Positions 16,637-26,302 of a stretch of DNA of 64,000 bases are shown here, piece by piece. Position numbers and translations under genes: made by a program. Under the pieces are notes generated by a model. It made no database searches, was not told the origin of the DNA, and saw nothing but the letters and a program-made list of their open reading frames with translations. Within the stretch, counting starts at the first letter, position 1; the number at the start of each line of letters is the position of its first letter. The DNA comes from Isoptericola chiayiensis (lineage in GTDB: Bacteria > Actinomycetota > Actinomycetes > Actinomycetales > Cellulomonadaceae), in assembly GCF_013149805.1 (NCBI RefSeq), contig NZ_JABEZT010000002.1:372001-436000 (forward strand), written 5' to 3'.

Positions 16637-17224
16637 GTGACGACAGTGGCCGAGGGCGCCACGCCCCCGACCGGCGACCCCGACGCCGAGGTCGCCGCCG
16701 CGTTCGCCTCGGGCAGCGAGGACGGGCTGGCGGCCGCGTACCGCCGCTGGTCACCGCTGGTGCACACGGTGGCCCTTCGCTCCCTGGGCGAGGCCTCGGA
16801 CGCCGAGGACGTGACCCAGCAGGTCTTCGTCGCGGCGTGGCGGGGACGGGAGGGCTACGATCCGGCGCGTGCGAAGCTCTCGACCTGGCTCCTGGGCATC
16901 GCACGCCACAAGATCGCCGACGTCCACGCCGCACGTGAACGGGTCCGACGCCAACGCCAAGCCGCGGAGGCGTTCGCTCCGAACCCTGTCGGAGAGATGG
17001 ACCCGGTCGGAGCCCCCGTCGTGGACCGTGCCCTGGTGGCCGACGAGCTCGCACAGCTCGGCGACCCGGCGGGCACGATCCTGCGACTGGTGTTCTACCG
17101 CGACATGACCCACAGTCAGGTCGCCGAGGAGCTGGCTCTGCCCCTCGGTACCGTCAAGAGCCACGTCCGACGAAGTTTGTCCAGGCTGCGCACCCGATGG
17201 GAGGTGGATGGTGCAGCACGTTGA
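16637..17224 (+). CDS. sigK: ECF sigma factor, SigK type
   Basis: 195 residues. Region 2 ([25 protein letters not shown], with [11 protein letters not shown]) binds core RNA polymerase and the -10 box. Region 4 ([21 protein letters not shown]) is the -35-reading helix-turn-helix. GTG start at 16637 follows GGAGG by 5 bp. The downstream anti-sigma gene overlaps it by 17 bp and is of RskA type, which is why SigK is proposed rather than another ECF group. Probably held at the membrane by that protein and released by a redox or proteolytic cue. Confidence 0.88.
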   Translation: MTTVAEGATPPTGDPDAEVAAAFASGSEDGLAAAYRRWSPLVHTVALRSLGEASDAEDVTQQVFVAAWRGREGYDPARAKLSTWLLGIARHKIADVHAARERVRRQRQAAEAFAPNPVGEMDPVGAPVVDRALVADELAQLGDPAGTILRLVFYRDMTHSQVAEELALPLGTVKSHVRRSLSRLRTRWEVDGAAR

Positions 17225-17984
17225 TCCCGAGGTCCTCGCGCTCCTCGCGCTCGGGGAGCAGGACGCCGCGTCCGAGGCCGAGCACGTCCACCTGCGCTCC
17301 TGCCCGCAGTGCCGGGCCGAGGCCGACGAGCTGGCCGTGGTGGCGTCCCGGGCGCGCGCGGCCGGCGAGGAGACCCTGGTCGCTCCCCCGGACCACGTCT
17401 GGGACCGCATCACCGCCGAGCTGGCGCCGGAGGCGTCCGCCGCGGGCCGCGGACCGGTCGACGGCGGCACACCCGCCACGGGCACGGACCGCGGTGCCGA
17501 GGTGGTCGACCTGGCCTCCCGCCGTCGTCGTCCCGTGCTGTGGGGCGCGGTCGCCGCGGGCGTCGCGCTCCTGGCGGGCGTCGGCGGCGGCGTCGCCTGG
17601 GAGCGGGCGCAGTCGCCGCTGCCCTCCCCTGCGCCGACGCCGGTGGCCGTCGCGGAGGCCGACCTGGAGGCGCTGCCGGACTGGACCGGGTCCACGGGCC
17701 GCGCCGTCGTCGAGGAGCTGCCCGACGGCGAGCGGGAGATCCAGGTGTCGCTGGGCGGGACCGACACGTCCGCCGACGGCTACCGGGAGGTCTGGCTCAT
17801 CGCCGAGGACCTCAGCGGCATGGTGAGCCTGGGCATGCTGGAGGGTGACGACGGGGCGTTCCCGGTGCCCGAGGGTCTGGACCTGGAGCGCTACTCCCTG
17901 GTGGACGTCTCCGAGGAGCCGTTCGACGGCGACCCGACGCACTCGGGCGACTCGATCGTGCGCGGGGGCCTGCAGCAGGCGTGA
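17208..17984 (+). CDS. rskA: RskA-type anti-sigma factor
   Basis: 258 residues. The N-terminal zinc-associated anti-sigma motif is HLRSCPQC (H28-x3-C32-x2-C35), in the cytoplasm. One membrane helix ([22 protein letters not shown]) lies about 108-130. The extracytoplasmic domain has the RskA C-terminal pattern: [20 protein letters not shown], then [20 protein letters not shown]. It overlaps the sigma gene by 17 bp, ensuring coupled synthesis. Inferred role: sequesters the SigK-like factor until regulated intramembrane proteolysis. Confidence 0.88.
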   Translation: MVQHVDPEVLALLALGEQDAASEAEHVHLRSCPQCRAEADELAVVASRARAAGEETLVAPPDHVWDRITAELAPEASAAGRGPVDGGTPATGTDRGAEVVDLASRRRRPVLWGAVAAGVALLAGVGGGVAWERAQSPLPSPAPTPVAVAEADLEALPDWTGSTGRAVVEELPDGEREIQVSLGGTDTSADGYREVWLIAEDLSGMVSLGMLEGDDGAFPVPEGLDLERYSLVDVSEEPFDGDPTHSGDSIVRGGLQQA

Positions 17985-18002
17985 CCGGTCGGGCCCGGCA
18001 TC

Positions 18003-18671
18003 TCACAGGACGCTGATGCCGTCGCCGATGAGCTTGGCGCCGAGCACCACCAGCAGGACGGCCATGATCACCGCGTCGTGCCGGACCAGCCAGGTCCTGA
18101 TCTCCTCGAGGCGAGGTCCGGCCCTGTCGCCGGCCGCGAGGTAGACCACGACGGGTGCGGCCACGCCCAGGCTCGCCGCCGCGGCGAGCACGACGGCGGC
18201 CATCAGCGTCGCCGTCGTGTCCGCCGTCGCGCCGGCGACGCTCACGCCGGCCGAGACCGCCAGGAGCAGGTTCTTCGGGTTGACCCCGGCCAGCAGCGCG
18301 GCGAGCCCGGCGGAGCGCACCGGGGTGAACGACTCGACGGCGGACATCCAGCGGGGCTGGTCCGGCGCGCCGTCCCCGCGGGGCCGGGCACGCCAGCGCC
18401 GCAACGCCAGCAGGAGCAGGGCCGCCCCGAGAGCGATGCGCAACCATCCGGTCCACCGTGCCGGGTCGTGGCCGGGCGCGGAGGTCTGACCGGCGGCCAG
18501 CGCCACGACGAGGACCACTGCGGCGACCGTGACGGACCAGGCGGCCAGGAACGTCAGCGCGTTGGCCCGGGGCCGGCTGCTCACCAGCATCAGCGCCACC
18601 GCGACCACCGGCAGCGGGCTGATGGCGATCCCGACCGCGACCGGGAGGGCCGCACCGATCGCTGCTCCCAT
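18003..18671 (-). CDS. GAP-family (Sap) membrane protein
   Basis: 222-residue protein with about six membrane helices. Features match the GAP/Sap family (transport of peptidoglycolipid and sulfolipid addressing in mycobacteria), which is distantly LysE-like: ISPLPVVAVALML in the first helix pair and GVNPKNLLLAVSAG in the middle. The ATG with complement 18669-18671 is preferred because GGAGG lies six bases upstream; a GTG seven codons earlier is in frame. It converges with the rskA gene (18 bp). Export of a lipid or small molecule is plausible, but cargo is unknown. Confidence 0.85.
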   Translation of the reverse strand: MGAAIGAALPVAVGIAISPLPVVAVALMLVSSRPRANALTFLAAWSVTVAAVVLVVALAAGQTSAPGHDPARWTGWLRIALGAALLLLALRRWRARPRGDGAPDQPRWMSAVESFTPVRSAGLAALLAGVNPKNLLLAVSAGVSVAGATADTTATLMAAVVLAAAASLGVAAPVVVYLAAGDRAGPRLEEIRTWLVRHDAVIMAVLLVVLGAKLIGDGISVL

Positions 18672-18935
18672 GGGCACCTCCGTCGCGGACACCGCCGCGC
18701 TCCCACGCTACCGATCGCGGCGGGCACCGGCACGCGGCATCCTGACCGACCGGAGGCTGCCGGACCAGTGCGTACGCTCTGGCACCCTGGATCCCTCGAC
18801 CCCAGAGGCCATCATTCACCCGAACAGCGGAACGTCCACCGTCTCCCACGAGACAGCGCCGTCAGTGTCCTGGGCATCACAGGCCGCCCGTGACGTCCAC
18901 CTCGCCGTCGCCCTCAGCTACGTCCCGGACGGCGC

Positions 18936-19805
18936 ATGAGCGACGCATCGAAAGTCTGCAGCGGGAGCGGCCGGTCCGCGACCGTGACCGGGTGGATGAC
19001 GGCGACACGGGTCGGCCTCCTCGTGGGCCTGATCGAGCTGCCGACCGGGCACGCCGCCCTGATCCTGGCCTGGAGCGGTGGCCTCCCGATGGGCCTGCTC
19101 GTCATGGCGGGTGTCCTGGTAGGCCTCGTCATCGCCTCCGCGCTGACCATACGCCGGGCCGGAGGGACATCCTTCCTGGGACCCTTCGCCGTGCTCGTCG
19201 GAACCGTTCCGCCTCTCGTCCTCCTGAGCCATGGAGGGCTGGAGGGTGGACGCTGGGCGTTGTCGATGGCGATCAGCAGCCTGCTCGCCACGACGGTCGC
19301 CGCCCTCGCGTTCCCCGCGACCCGCCGCCCGGCTGCCCTGGGCTCCGCAGTGTTGCTCGGCATCCCGGCGGTCGTGGCCGGCGTGGCAGCGGTCGTCGGC
19401 GTTCTCGACGACTATGCCGAGCGTGCAGCCGTCCTGGCGCGCCCCTACAAATTATCGGGTGACTACACCGAGTCCTATCTGTCCACCGGGCCCGACGGCT
19501 CGTCGATCGCGGTCTACGAGCTCGCGGACGGCGGCGAGATCCACGTCGCTTCCACCGCCTCGATCGACGACGATCTGCCGACGAGCGATCTCAGCACCGG
19601 TCCGTGCCACACGAAGACCTCGGACATCACGCAGAACCGGTGGGTCGAGTGTGACGTCGTGGACGCCCCGTGGCTCGTGCTCAGCGCACATGACGGCGCG
19701 ACGTCAGAAGACCTCGTCGCCTGCGCCGAACACCTCGAGCCGATGTCGAAGTTCAGCTTCTACCGCTCGTTCGCGCGCGGCTACATCGAGGTGATCCCGG
19801 GCTAG
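18936..19805 (+). CDS. Hypothetical membrane protein with extracytoplasmic domain
   Basis: 289 residues, not recognised. Four to five hydrophobic helices fill residues about 20-150. A soluble C-terminal domain of about 120 residues follows with three cysteines (GPCHTK, VECDVV, LVACAEH). Base usage is less GC-biased than in the core genes; residue 173 is coded by TTA (19452-19454), very rare in such genomes. The stop codon lies four bases before the left copy of the tRNA-derived repeat. Probably recently acquired; function unknown. Confidence 0.72.
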   Translation: MSDASKVCSGSGRSATVTGWMTATRVGLLVGLIELPTGHAALILAWSGGLPMGLLVMAGVLVGLVIASALTIRRAGGTSFLGPFAVLVGTVPPLVLLSHGGLEGGRWALSMAISSLLATTVAALAFPATRRPAALGSAVLLGIPAVVAGVAAVVGVLDDYAERAAVLARPYKLSGDYTESYLSTGPDGSSIAVYELADGGEIHVASTASIDDDLPTSDLSTGPCHTKTSDITQNRWVECDVVDAPWLVLSAHDGATSEDLVACAEHLEPMSKFSFYRSFARGYIEVIPG

Positions 19806-19808
19806 CGC

Positions 19809-19834
19809 CGAACCAGTGACCTCTTCGGTGTGAA
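19809..19834. repeat. Left copy of tRNA-Val-derived direct repeat (att candidate)
   Basis: Twenty-six bases (CGAACCAGTG...GGTGTGAA) identical to the complement of the anticodon loop through T-arm start of tRNA-Val(CAC). Flanks diverge at once on both sides. The repeat end overlaps a 9-bp inverted repeat (19832-19840 with 19880-19888) enclosing a smaller stem, which may be a recombinase-binding or terminator structure. Confidence 0.55.
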
Positions 19835-19915
19835 GGGCTGTCGCATCGTTGGTCACCAGGTCGGATGCGCGAGATTCCGCAGCCCTTCGTCGATGGCTGT
19901 CGGTCGCTGTCGGGC

Positions 19916-20098
19916 CTACGGGGAAACCGTAGATGCCCACTTAGGTGCCCAGCGCTCGACCTCGCTCCAATCCCCCGTCTTCGCCGCCGTACCGAGCGCC
20001 TCGACGTCGACCGCCGGGACGAGGTCTTCGAACCGGCCGACGACGGCCTCGAACTCACCGGGAACCCCCGCCGAGATCCTGCGCACGGCGACCTCCAT
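19916..20098 (-). pseudogene. Truncated gene, DUF302-like N-terminus
   Basis: 60 codons (MEVAVRRISAGVPGEFEAVV...) ending abruptly at a stop 80 bp inside the left repeat. The N-terminal part looks like a real soluble domain and resembles the start of DUF302 proteins (F-E-A-V-V-x-R-F-E pattern), which are usually about 130 residues or more. The ATG shares a base with the stop of the gene upstream (TGATG), so it was originally an operon member. Truncation probably occurred when the island end formed or decayed. The DUF302 link is a weak visual one. Confidence 0.5.
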
Positions 20099-20817
20099 CA
20101 GGACACCTCCACGTCGGCGATGCGGATCGAGACGATCAACGGGTCGCGGACCGCGCGGCCCTCGTCGTCGCGGACGTAGATCTCGCGCAGCCGAGGCACC
20201 AATAGTCCCCCGACGCGCACATGCTCGGACATGTACTCCACGCTCGGTGAGCTTCCGGCGATGTCGACCTCGTAGTCGCGTCGACGCAGGACGCCGTCCG
20301 CGTCGGCGTACAGCGTCTGGACCGGTGTGTGCGTGGCGAGGGAGGGTGGATAGGTCACTCGAAGGCGCTCCCACGTAGAGCCGTCGGGCTCGGCCCAGGG
20401 ACCGAGCTCTTCGGTCGTGACCCCGGGGAGCAGGAACGAGCCGGGTTCGGTGTTGTAGGTCCACATCGCGTACCCGGTAAAGTACGCGAGCTGGAGCCGG
20501 TTCCACGGAGTCGTCAGCTCGTGCCCGGCGAACGATGCGCGTGGGTCGTCGAGAGCCTCGACGACGGACCCATCCTCGCGGCAGATCTCCACCCGGCCCG
20601 GGGTGAAGTCGGTGTGGAGGTCGGGTTCGCCGAAGTTGTCGAGCCGAGCGTGCTCACGGTCGAGGTTGACGGTGAACCGTCCTTGCTCGGCGATCCCTGC
20701 GACGCCCTTGAGCGACCAGAGGACTCCCCCGAAGTCACGGACTGCGGCGAGGTGGGAAATCTCTGACCATCGGTGACCGCCGTGCGCGGCGACGATCTTG
20801 TCGAGCAGCGAAGTCAT
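20098..20817 (-). CDS. Conserved hypothetical protein (LolA/LppX-like fold possible)
   Basis: 239 residues, no signal peptide or membrane helix. Begins MTSLLDKIVAAHGGHRW and continues with alternating beta-strand-like segments (GRFTVNLDREHARLDNF, TPGRVEICREDGSVVEALDD). This suggests a curved-sheet fold as in lipoprotein-carrier-like proteins. It is not a recognised enzyme. It lies between an alpha/beta-hydrolase pseudogene upstream and the clipped DUF302-like gene downstream, with overlapping stop/start. Function unknown. Confidence 0.75.
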   Translation of the reverse strand: MTSLLDKIVAAHGGHRWSEISHLAAVRDFGGVLWSLKGVAGIAEQGRFTVNLDREHARLDNFGEPDLHTDFTPGRVEICREDGSVVEALDDPRASFAGHELTTPWNRLQLAYFTGYAMWTYNTEPGSFLLPGVTTEELGPWAEPDGSTWERLRVTYPPSLATHTPVQTLYADADGVLRRRDYEVDIAGSSPSVEYMSEHVRVGGLLVPRLREIYVRDDEGRAVRDPLIVSIRIADVEVS

Positions 20818-20829
20818 CGCATGCTCCCT

Positions 20830-21519
20830 TCGGTGGGTCGGCTGCCTGGCGTGGGGATCATGGAGTCCTCGTCACGTTGCAAGGCGAGGGTCGGTTGTCG
20901 GATTCCGCGCAGTCGTCCGAGGCGAGACATGTCAGCGATCCCCCAGGCCACGATCGCGTTGTACTGCGCATCGCGAACCGCTGTCGTCGTCGGCACGTCT
21001 CTGCCCTGGGTGCGCGCGAAGATCCTCCGAAGGGTCTCGGTGCCCGCCGCCCGGGACGTCCCTTGAGGCGAAGATGTAGAGCAGGCTCTCCGCCGTGCTC
21101 TCGTCGTAGCGGGACGAGCGGCGGATGTCCTGTGGCCGCCTGTGCATGCGCGGTGTGCCCCGACGGAAAGTTGCCCGCGAGCACTAGCGACCGGACCCCG
21201 GTAGGCCGCAGAAGCGCGAGCTCCTGGGCGACGAAGCCTCCCGGAGAGAGGACGAACACGTCGAACTGCTCGACACCCAGCGCGTCGACGACGAACAGCA
21301 TGTCGGGAGCCATCTGGGCGACGGTGGCAGCCACCCGTCCCGACGACCCGCCGACGCCCGAGAATCACCCCACGCTCGGCGGCGATCGGATCCATCAGGG
21401 CGGGAGTCCCAGCCTTCGAGATTGCCTCTGAAGTGCTGAAGGAGGACCACCGGGACTCCGTAGACGCTGATGCCATTCGCCGCGACGACGCCGCGGTTCG
21501 GCGCGGTCAACGTGTTCAT
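20830..21519 (-). pseudogene. Decayed alpha/beta-hydrolase
   Basis: A serine-hydrolase gene broken by several frameshifts and small deletions. Successive pieces in different frames read MNTLTAPNRGVVAANGIS with VVLLQHFRGNLEGWDS, then PALMDPIAAERGVIL, then MLFVVDALGVEQFDVFVLSP with GGFVAQELALLRPTGVRSLV, then ESLLYIFASR, then VRDAQYNAIVAWGIADMSRL and IRQPTLA. The nucleophile-elbow serine region reads LSPGGF. The last part, with the catalytic His, is missing. The original product would have been about 280 residues. It sits directly before the live hypothetical gene at 20098-20817. Confidence 0.85.
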
Positions 21520-21556
21520 CTCTCGCTCTTCTCCGGTGCTGGTGTTCGCGCGCTGA

Positions 21557-22378
21557 TCAGTCCGCGATGAAGGCCAGGAGGTCCTGGTCGAGCTGGTCCT
21601 GGTAGGCGCCGCTGATGCCGTGCGGGGCGCCGTCGTAGACCTTGAGAGTGCCCTTGGACACGATCTCAGCAGTCTTGAGTGCGGCTGCCTCGATGGGGAC
21701 AATCTGGTCGTCCCCGCCATGGGCGATGAAGATCGGCACGTCCAGCGCGCGCAGGTCCTCGGTCTGGTCGGTCTCGGAGAACGCCTTCACGCAGTCGTAG
21801 GCGGCGACCAGGCTCGCCATCATGCCCTGACGCCAGAAGTCGTCCACGAGGCCCTGGGAGAACGGGACACCGTCGCGGTTGAACCCCCAGAAAGGCAGCG
21901 CCAGATCCTTCCAGTACTGCGACACGTCGCCGAGCACGCCCGCGCGGATGGCGTCGAACACCTCGATGGGCGTCCCCTCGGGGTTGGTCTCGGACTTGAG
22001 CATCACCGGCGGGATCGCGCCGGCAGTGAAGACCTTGCGGACACGTCCCTCTGCGTACTCGGCGGCGTAGCGAACGACCTCGCCGCCGCCCGTGGAGTGC
22101 CCGACGACGACGACGTCGTGCAGGTCCAGAGCCCGGACGAGGTCGCGCAGGTCGCGCGCGTAGGTGTCGATGTCGTTGCCGTGGTAGGTCTGCTGGGAGC
22201 GTCCGTGGCCACGGCGGTCGTGCGCGATCGCCCGGAAGCCGGCGTCGGCGACCAGCTTGATCTCCTTGCGCCAGGCGTCCGAACTCAGCGGCCAACCGTG
22301 GCTGAAGACCACCGGCCGCCCTTCACCTTGGTCGGTGTAGTACAGCTCGGTCCCATCGGAAGTGGTGATGTAGGGCAT
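21557..22378 (-). CDS. Alpha/beta-hydrolase, non-haem chloroperoxidase type
   Basis: 273 residues. Nucleophile elbow GHSTGG (Ser about 98), oxyanion HGWPLSSDAW, acid in HGGDDQIVP and catalytic His in DGAPHGISG: the full triad of the non-haem haloperoxidase/arylesterase group. True activity is probably ester hydrolysis or perhydrolysis; halogenation in vitro is a side reaction of this family. The ATG complementary to 22376-22378 follows AAGGAG by 7 bp, better than the open frame five codons earlier. 205 bp separate it from the LuxR-type gene upstream on the same strand. Confidence 0.9.
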   Translation of the reverse strand: MPYITTSDGTELYYTDQGEGRPVVFSHGWPLSSDAWRKEIKLVADAGFRAIAHDRRGHGRSQQTYHGNDIDTYARDLRDLVRALDLHDVVVVGHSTGGGEVVRYAAEYAEGRVRKVFTAGAIPPVMLKSETNPEGTPIEVFDAIRAGVLGDVSQYWKDLALPFWGFNRDGVPFSQGLVDDFWRQGMMASLVAAYDCVKAFSETDQTEDLRALDVPIFIAHGGDDQIVPIEAAALKTAEIVSKGTLKVYDGAPHGISGAYQDQLDQDLLAFIAD

Positions 22379-22583
22379 CAAAAGCTCCTTCACTCGAGGT
22401 GTGCCGCACCAACATGACCGGTGCGACGGCTACGAGGCGAGATCCCCGTCGGCCACCGCCGACGTTACGAGGACCAGCCTGTCCGTGTGATGGCCCTGTC
22501 AGGGACACCCACCTCGAGGCCGCAGGATCGCACATTCCGAGTCAGGTACAGATGGGACGGCGTGAGCGACCACGCCGTCCCCT

Positions 22584-25286
22584 TCATGAGCCGAGGACTT
22601 TTACCAATTGAGTGCGGCGACTGATGCCGAGCTTGGCGAACGCGCGGTGCAGGTGGGCCCCGACGGTGCGATGGGAAAGGTAGACCTGGTCTGCTATCGC
22701 CTTGTTCGTCATCCCCGTGGCGGCCAGACCGCAGATCTGCAGCTCCTGCGCGGTGAGGACTGCAGCGGCATTGTTCCCCTCGGCCGTCGCACCACTCGCA
22801 CCACTCGCACCGGCGGCACGCAGCTCCATCGTTGCGCGCCTCTCCAGTGGATCCAGTCCTTGTGCGCGAAAGACGGGGAGGGAGGCACGCAGCTGTTCGC
22901 GAGCCGGAAGGATCTTTCGTCGACGCCGTAGCCATTCCCCGAAGTGCAGGCGGGTGCGGGCCAGCTCGACGGCGGCTTCCGCGGCTTCCCCCCGCGCGAC
23001 CGCTCGCTCGAAGAGCTCCTGTGCACCCGGCCCGTCCGTCAAGAGCGCTTGGGAGCGAAGCAGCAGCATCCGCAGGTGATCGGACGACGTGCGGTCCGCC
23101 TGAGGCTGCGCCGAGTCGATCCATGCGGTGACGGCCTGCGTCCGGCCAGATCGCATCGCCGGCTCGGCGAGGTCAGCGCCGGCCCAGAGCGCGATCGGCG
23201 CGTTCACGGCAGTCTTCTCGAGCTCCGTGACCGCAAGGGCGTCGTCGCCGTCGTTAGCTGCCGCGATGCCCTTCGCCCACGCCAGGGTCGCCTCCACGCG
23301 CGCGAACTGCCGTGGCCCGCCGCGCAGCACGGCATCGGACAACGCCTGGAGGTGCAGCTCGTGCTCTCCCCGTAGCGCCCGGGCGCGAGCAAGGACGGCA
23401 GCCGCCATGGCTCCGACGACCCCGAGTCCCATCTGATCGCTCAGATGCAGGGCAAGCGCCGCATCCGTCATTCCCCCGGTGATGTCTCCGCGCAGGAGGC
23501 GGACGCTCGCTCTGCCGCACAGAGCTGTCGCCTCGTCCCCGGTGCGCCCGGCGGCGTGATAGGCGTTCTCGGCCGCAGTCCAGACGCGCTCTGCGCCGTC
23601 CAGGTCGCCTGCTTCTTCTGCGGCGAACGCGAGGCAGTTCAACAGGATGCCGTCGACCGGGCGCAACGGGCCGCTGAACGACTCGAGCACCCGATCGACG
23701 TCCAGTCGAGTCGCCGGTTGCACCAGGACGAGGCCGATCTCACGTAGTGCCTCGTTCTGCCCCTCGGCCCGAGCGAGTTCCTCCGCGATCCGATCTGCCA
23801 CAGTTGCTGAGCCCTGAAGGATGTACCAGCGAACGGCGGCGAAGACCAGCAGCTCGACGCGGGAGCCGGGGTCCGTCATCGTGATCGCCACGTCGACGAG
23901 ACTGTCGGCACTTCGCGCATCGGGTATGACGACTGTCTGGCTGAGCATCCACTCGGTCGTCTCGAGATGCAAGATGGTCGCTTCGTCCGACGCGTCAGGG
24001 CGAGCACGCCGAACCAGGTCGAGCGACCGGTCGACGACACCAGCCTGGCGCGCGGCTTCCGCAGCGGCGGCGAGGCGCTCGGCACGCGCACCGGGCGCCT
24101 CGGTGAGCGCCGCTGCGGCTTCCCAGGCCGCCGACGACTCGGTCCGTGCCCCACGCTCGTCGGCAGATCGTGCGAGCTCGGCCAGGCGCGCAGCGACGTC
24201 GTCGTCCCAACCGATCGTCGCGGCCGCGAGATGTTGGGCCGCTCGGCCGCGGTCCCGCACGACAGCGGCCAACGTGCTGTGTGCCGCACGTCTGGTCTCG
24301 GAATCCGCGGCGTCGTACACGGCTGACGAGACGAGCGGGTGACGGAACCGGAAGCCGTTCTCGAGACGCCCCAGTCCCGCGTGCTCCGCGGCGGTCAGGT
24401 CCTTCGGCGACAGCCCCGCACCACGCAGGGCAGCCACGAGCTCGTGCGCATCGGCGTCCTCGCCGGTGGCGGCGATGACGAGCGCTGACCGCGTGCGCTC
24501 GCTCAGAGCGAGCACATCGGAGTAGAAGGCCTGTTCGAGCCGTTGTGTCATCGGCATGTGGAGGGCTGGACGAGCCGACAACGACGGCACCTGCGAGGCC
24601 GAGAATTCCGTGAGCGCAAGAGGGTTGCCGACCGATTCCCGGACGATTCGCTCCCTCTGCGCCGGTGTCGACTCGGGTCGATGCTCGGAGACCAGGGCCA
24701 AGGAATCCTCGGCCGAGAGCGGCCCGAGCGCGATGCGAGAGTCGAACACCTCACGAGGGTGCTCGTTCTCGACGATGCGCGCTGTCGCAAGCAGGAGGGC
24801 ACGGGTACCTCCCAGGCGCGGCGCCAGGAATTGGACCACCTCTGCCGACGAGCGGTCGAGCCAGTGCAGATCCTCCACCGCCAGCAGCACCGGCTGCGAG
24901 GCCGCAGCCTCCTCGACGAGAGAAAGCACGGCAATCTGCAGGATGAGCGGCTCAGGAGCCACCCCGTCGAACGTGCCGAAGACAGTCTCGAGGGCCTGTC
25001 GCTGCCTGTTCGGCAGGCCTCGAGCGCGATCCAGCACGGGGCGCAGGAGCTGGTGGAGCGCTGAGAACCCCACTCCACTCCGTCCGCGGACTCCCTGGGC
25101 AGAGAGAACCGTCCACCCGCGCTCCACCGCCTGATCAACCACCACTGCCAGCAGTGCTGACTTCCCGATGCCGGGCTCTCCCTCGATGAGCACCGAGCGG
25201 CCTTGCTCTCGCTGCACCGTATCGAGAGCTCGGTGGAGCTCTGCGAGGTGCTCGTGCCGTCCGTGGAGGGCCTGCTGACCGCTCAT
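22584..25286 (-). CDS. Large LuxR-family ATP-binding regulator (LAL type)
   Basis: 900 residues. N-terminal AAA/STAND-like ATPase with Walker A GEPGIGKSALL (about 36-46) and Walker B VLLAVEDLHWLD (about 133). A long helical, TPR-like middle follows. The C-terminal LuxR helix-turn-helix reads LTAQELQICGLAATGMTNKA, then VYLSHRTVGAHLHRAF. This is the domain plan of LAL/MalT-like activators, which need ATP and an inducer bound by the middle region. It is divergent from the tandem MmyB-like regulators across 173 bp and may control the hydrolase genes downstream on its strand. Confidence 0.92.
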   Translation of the reverse strand: MSGQQALHGRHEHLAELHRALDTVQREQGRSVLIEGEPGIGKSALLAVVVDQAVERGWTVLSAQGVRGRSGVGFSALHQLLRPVLDRARGLPNRQRQALETVFGTFDGVAPEPLILQIAVLSLVEEAAASQPVLLAVEDLHWLDRSSAEVVQFLAPRLGGTRALLLATARIVENEHPREVFDSRIALGPLSAEDSLALVSEHRPESTPAQRERIVRESVGNPLALTEFSASQVPSLSARPALHMPMTQRLEQAFYSDVLALSERTRSALVIAATGEDADAHELVAALRGAGLSPKDLTAAEHAGLGRLENGFRFRHPLVSSAVYDAADSETRRAAHSTLAAVVRDRGRAAQHLAAATIGWDDDVAARLAELARSADERGARTESSAAWEAAAALTEAPGARAERLAAAAEAARQAGVVDRSLDLVRRARPDASDEATILHLETTEWMLSQTVVIPDARSADSLVDVAITMTDPGSRVELLVFAAVRWYILQGSATVADRIAEELARAEGQNEALREIGLVLVQPATRLDVDRVLESFSGPLRPVDGILLNCLAFAAEEAGDLDGAERVWTAAENAYHAAGRTGDEATALCGRASVRLLRGDITGGMTDAALALHLSDQMGLGVVGAMAAAVLARARALRGEHELHLQALSDAVLRGGPRQFARVEATLAWAKGIAAANDGDDALAVTELEKTAVNAPIALWAGADLAEPAMRSGRTQAVTAWIDSAQPQADRTSSDHLRMLLLRSQALLTDGPGAQELFERAVARGEAAEAAVELARTRLHFGEWLRRRRKILPAREQLRASLPVFRAQGLDPLERRATMELRAAGASGASGATAEGNNAAAVLTAQELQICGLAATGMTNKAIADQVYLSHRTVGAHLHRAFAKLGISRRTQLVKVLGS

Positions 25287-25459
25287 GTCGGCACTCTAGA
25301 CCGGCCGTCATGGTCATTCGACCGATGCGCGGCGCGGGCCGGTATGCATGCCCGAGGTGCAGCGGGGTAGTCGTTTGACCCATACCCAAAAGCATTCAGT
25401 ACCCCGGACGCTGGACTGGGCGGCGTGGCCCCTCGCATCGACCTTGACAGGAGAGAGCC

Positions 25460-26302
25460 ATGAGCCATCTAGAAGCCCCGCTCGGAGACTTCCTTCGGGC
25501 ACGTCGGTCCAACCTCTCGCCCATCGAGGTCGACCTGCCGGCCACCGGAGACCGGCGGGTGCCAGGGCTGCGCCGCGAGGAGGTGGCACAGCGGGCAGGA
25601 ATCTCGTCGCACTACTACCTGCGGCTCGAACAGGGCAGGGACCGGCAACCGTCACCGCGCACCATCGATGCGCTCGCGTCCGCGCTGCGACTCGATCGGC
25701 ATGGGATCTCGTACATGTCGCGACTGGTCGCTCGCGAGGCCGCCCCACCCCGCGAGAGCGCGCCGGCCGCCGACCCGGTGGCCCCGGAGAAGCTGCTGGC
25801 GCCGTACGCGACACAGGCCGCGTTCCTCTCTGACCGCAACTTCGACATCCTCGCGTGTAACGACGTGGCCCGCGCGCTGAGCGCCGGACAGTGGGAGGTC
25901 GGAGCGAACCTCGTCGCAAGCGTGTTCAGCGAACGGATGCGGGGAACACTGGACGAGTGGGAGGACTGTGCACGCCGCGTGGTGGCGGCCCTGAGATTCC
26001 GCTCAGATCCCTACGACCGCCGTCTCAAGTCGCTCGTGGAGGGCTTGACCGTGCGAGACGCCGACTTCGGGCGCATCTGGGCGAGGCACGAGGCGCACCC
26101 GTCCTACTTCCAGGCGTACCGGCAGAAGGTCCCCGGGTTCGGTGCCGTCGACCTGCTGATCCACACCTTCCACGTTCCCCGCTCGCCAGGATGGACGTTG
26201 ACCGCCGTCGTCCCCGACCCAAGCGCGCAAGCGTCGGCGGCGACTTTCGCCCACCTCAGTGCCCTCGGACCCACGCCGGCGCAGACCGCGGACGTCGCAT
26301 GA
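25460..26302 (+). CDS. MmyB-like XRE-family regulator 1
   Basis: 280 residues. The N-terminal helix-turn-helix (FLRARRSNLSPIEVDLP, then RRVPGLRREEVAQRAGISSH, YYLRLEQGRDRQPS) is followed by a PAS-like MmyB ligand domain from about residue 110 (FLSDRNFDILACNDVARAL). Such regulators are thought to bind fatty-acid-like ligands. AGGAGAGAG precedes the ATG. Its stop overlaps the start of a paralogue (ATGA), making a tandem pair upstream of the oxidoreductase/transport run. Confidence 0.9.
   Translation: MSHLEAPLGDFLRARRSNLSPIEVDLPATGDRRVPGLRREEVAQRAGISSHYYLRLEQGRDRQPSPRTIDALASALRLDRHGISYMSRLVAREAAPPRESAPAADPVAPEKLLAPYATQAAFLSDRNFDILACNDVARALSAGQWEVGANLVASVFSERMRGTLDEWEDCARRVVAALRFRSDPYDRRLKSLVEGLTVRDADFGRIWARHEAHPSYFQAYRQKVPGFGAVDLLIHTFHVPRSPGWTLTAVVPDPSAQASAATFAHLSALGPTPAQTADVA

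Noticed and set aside
22379-22583. CCCTG-T-CAGGG palindrome (around 22495) as LuxR-type operator
   Set aside because: Only five-base arms; too short to call in GC-rich DNA.
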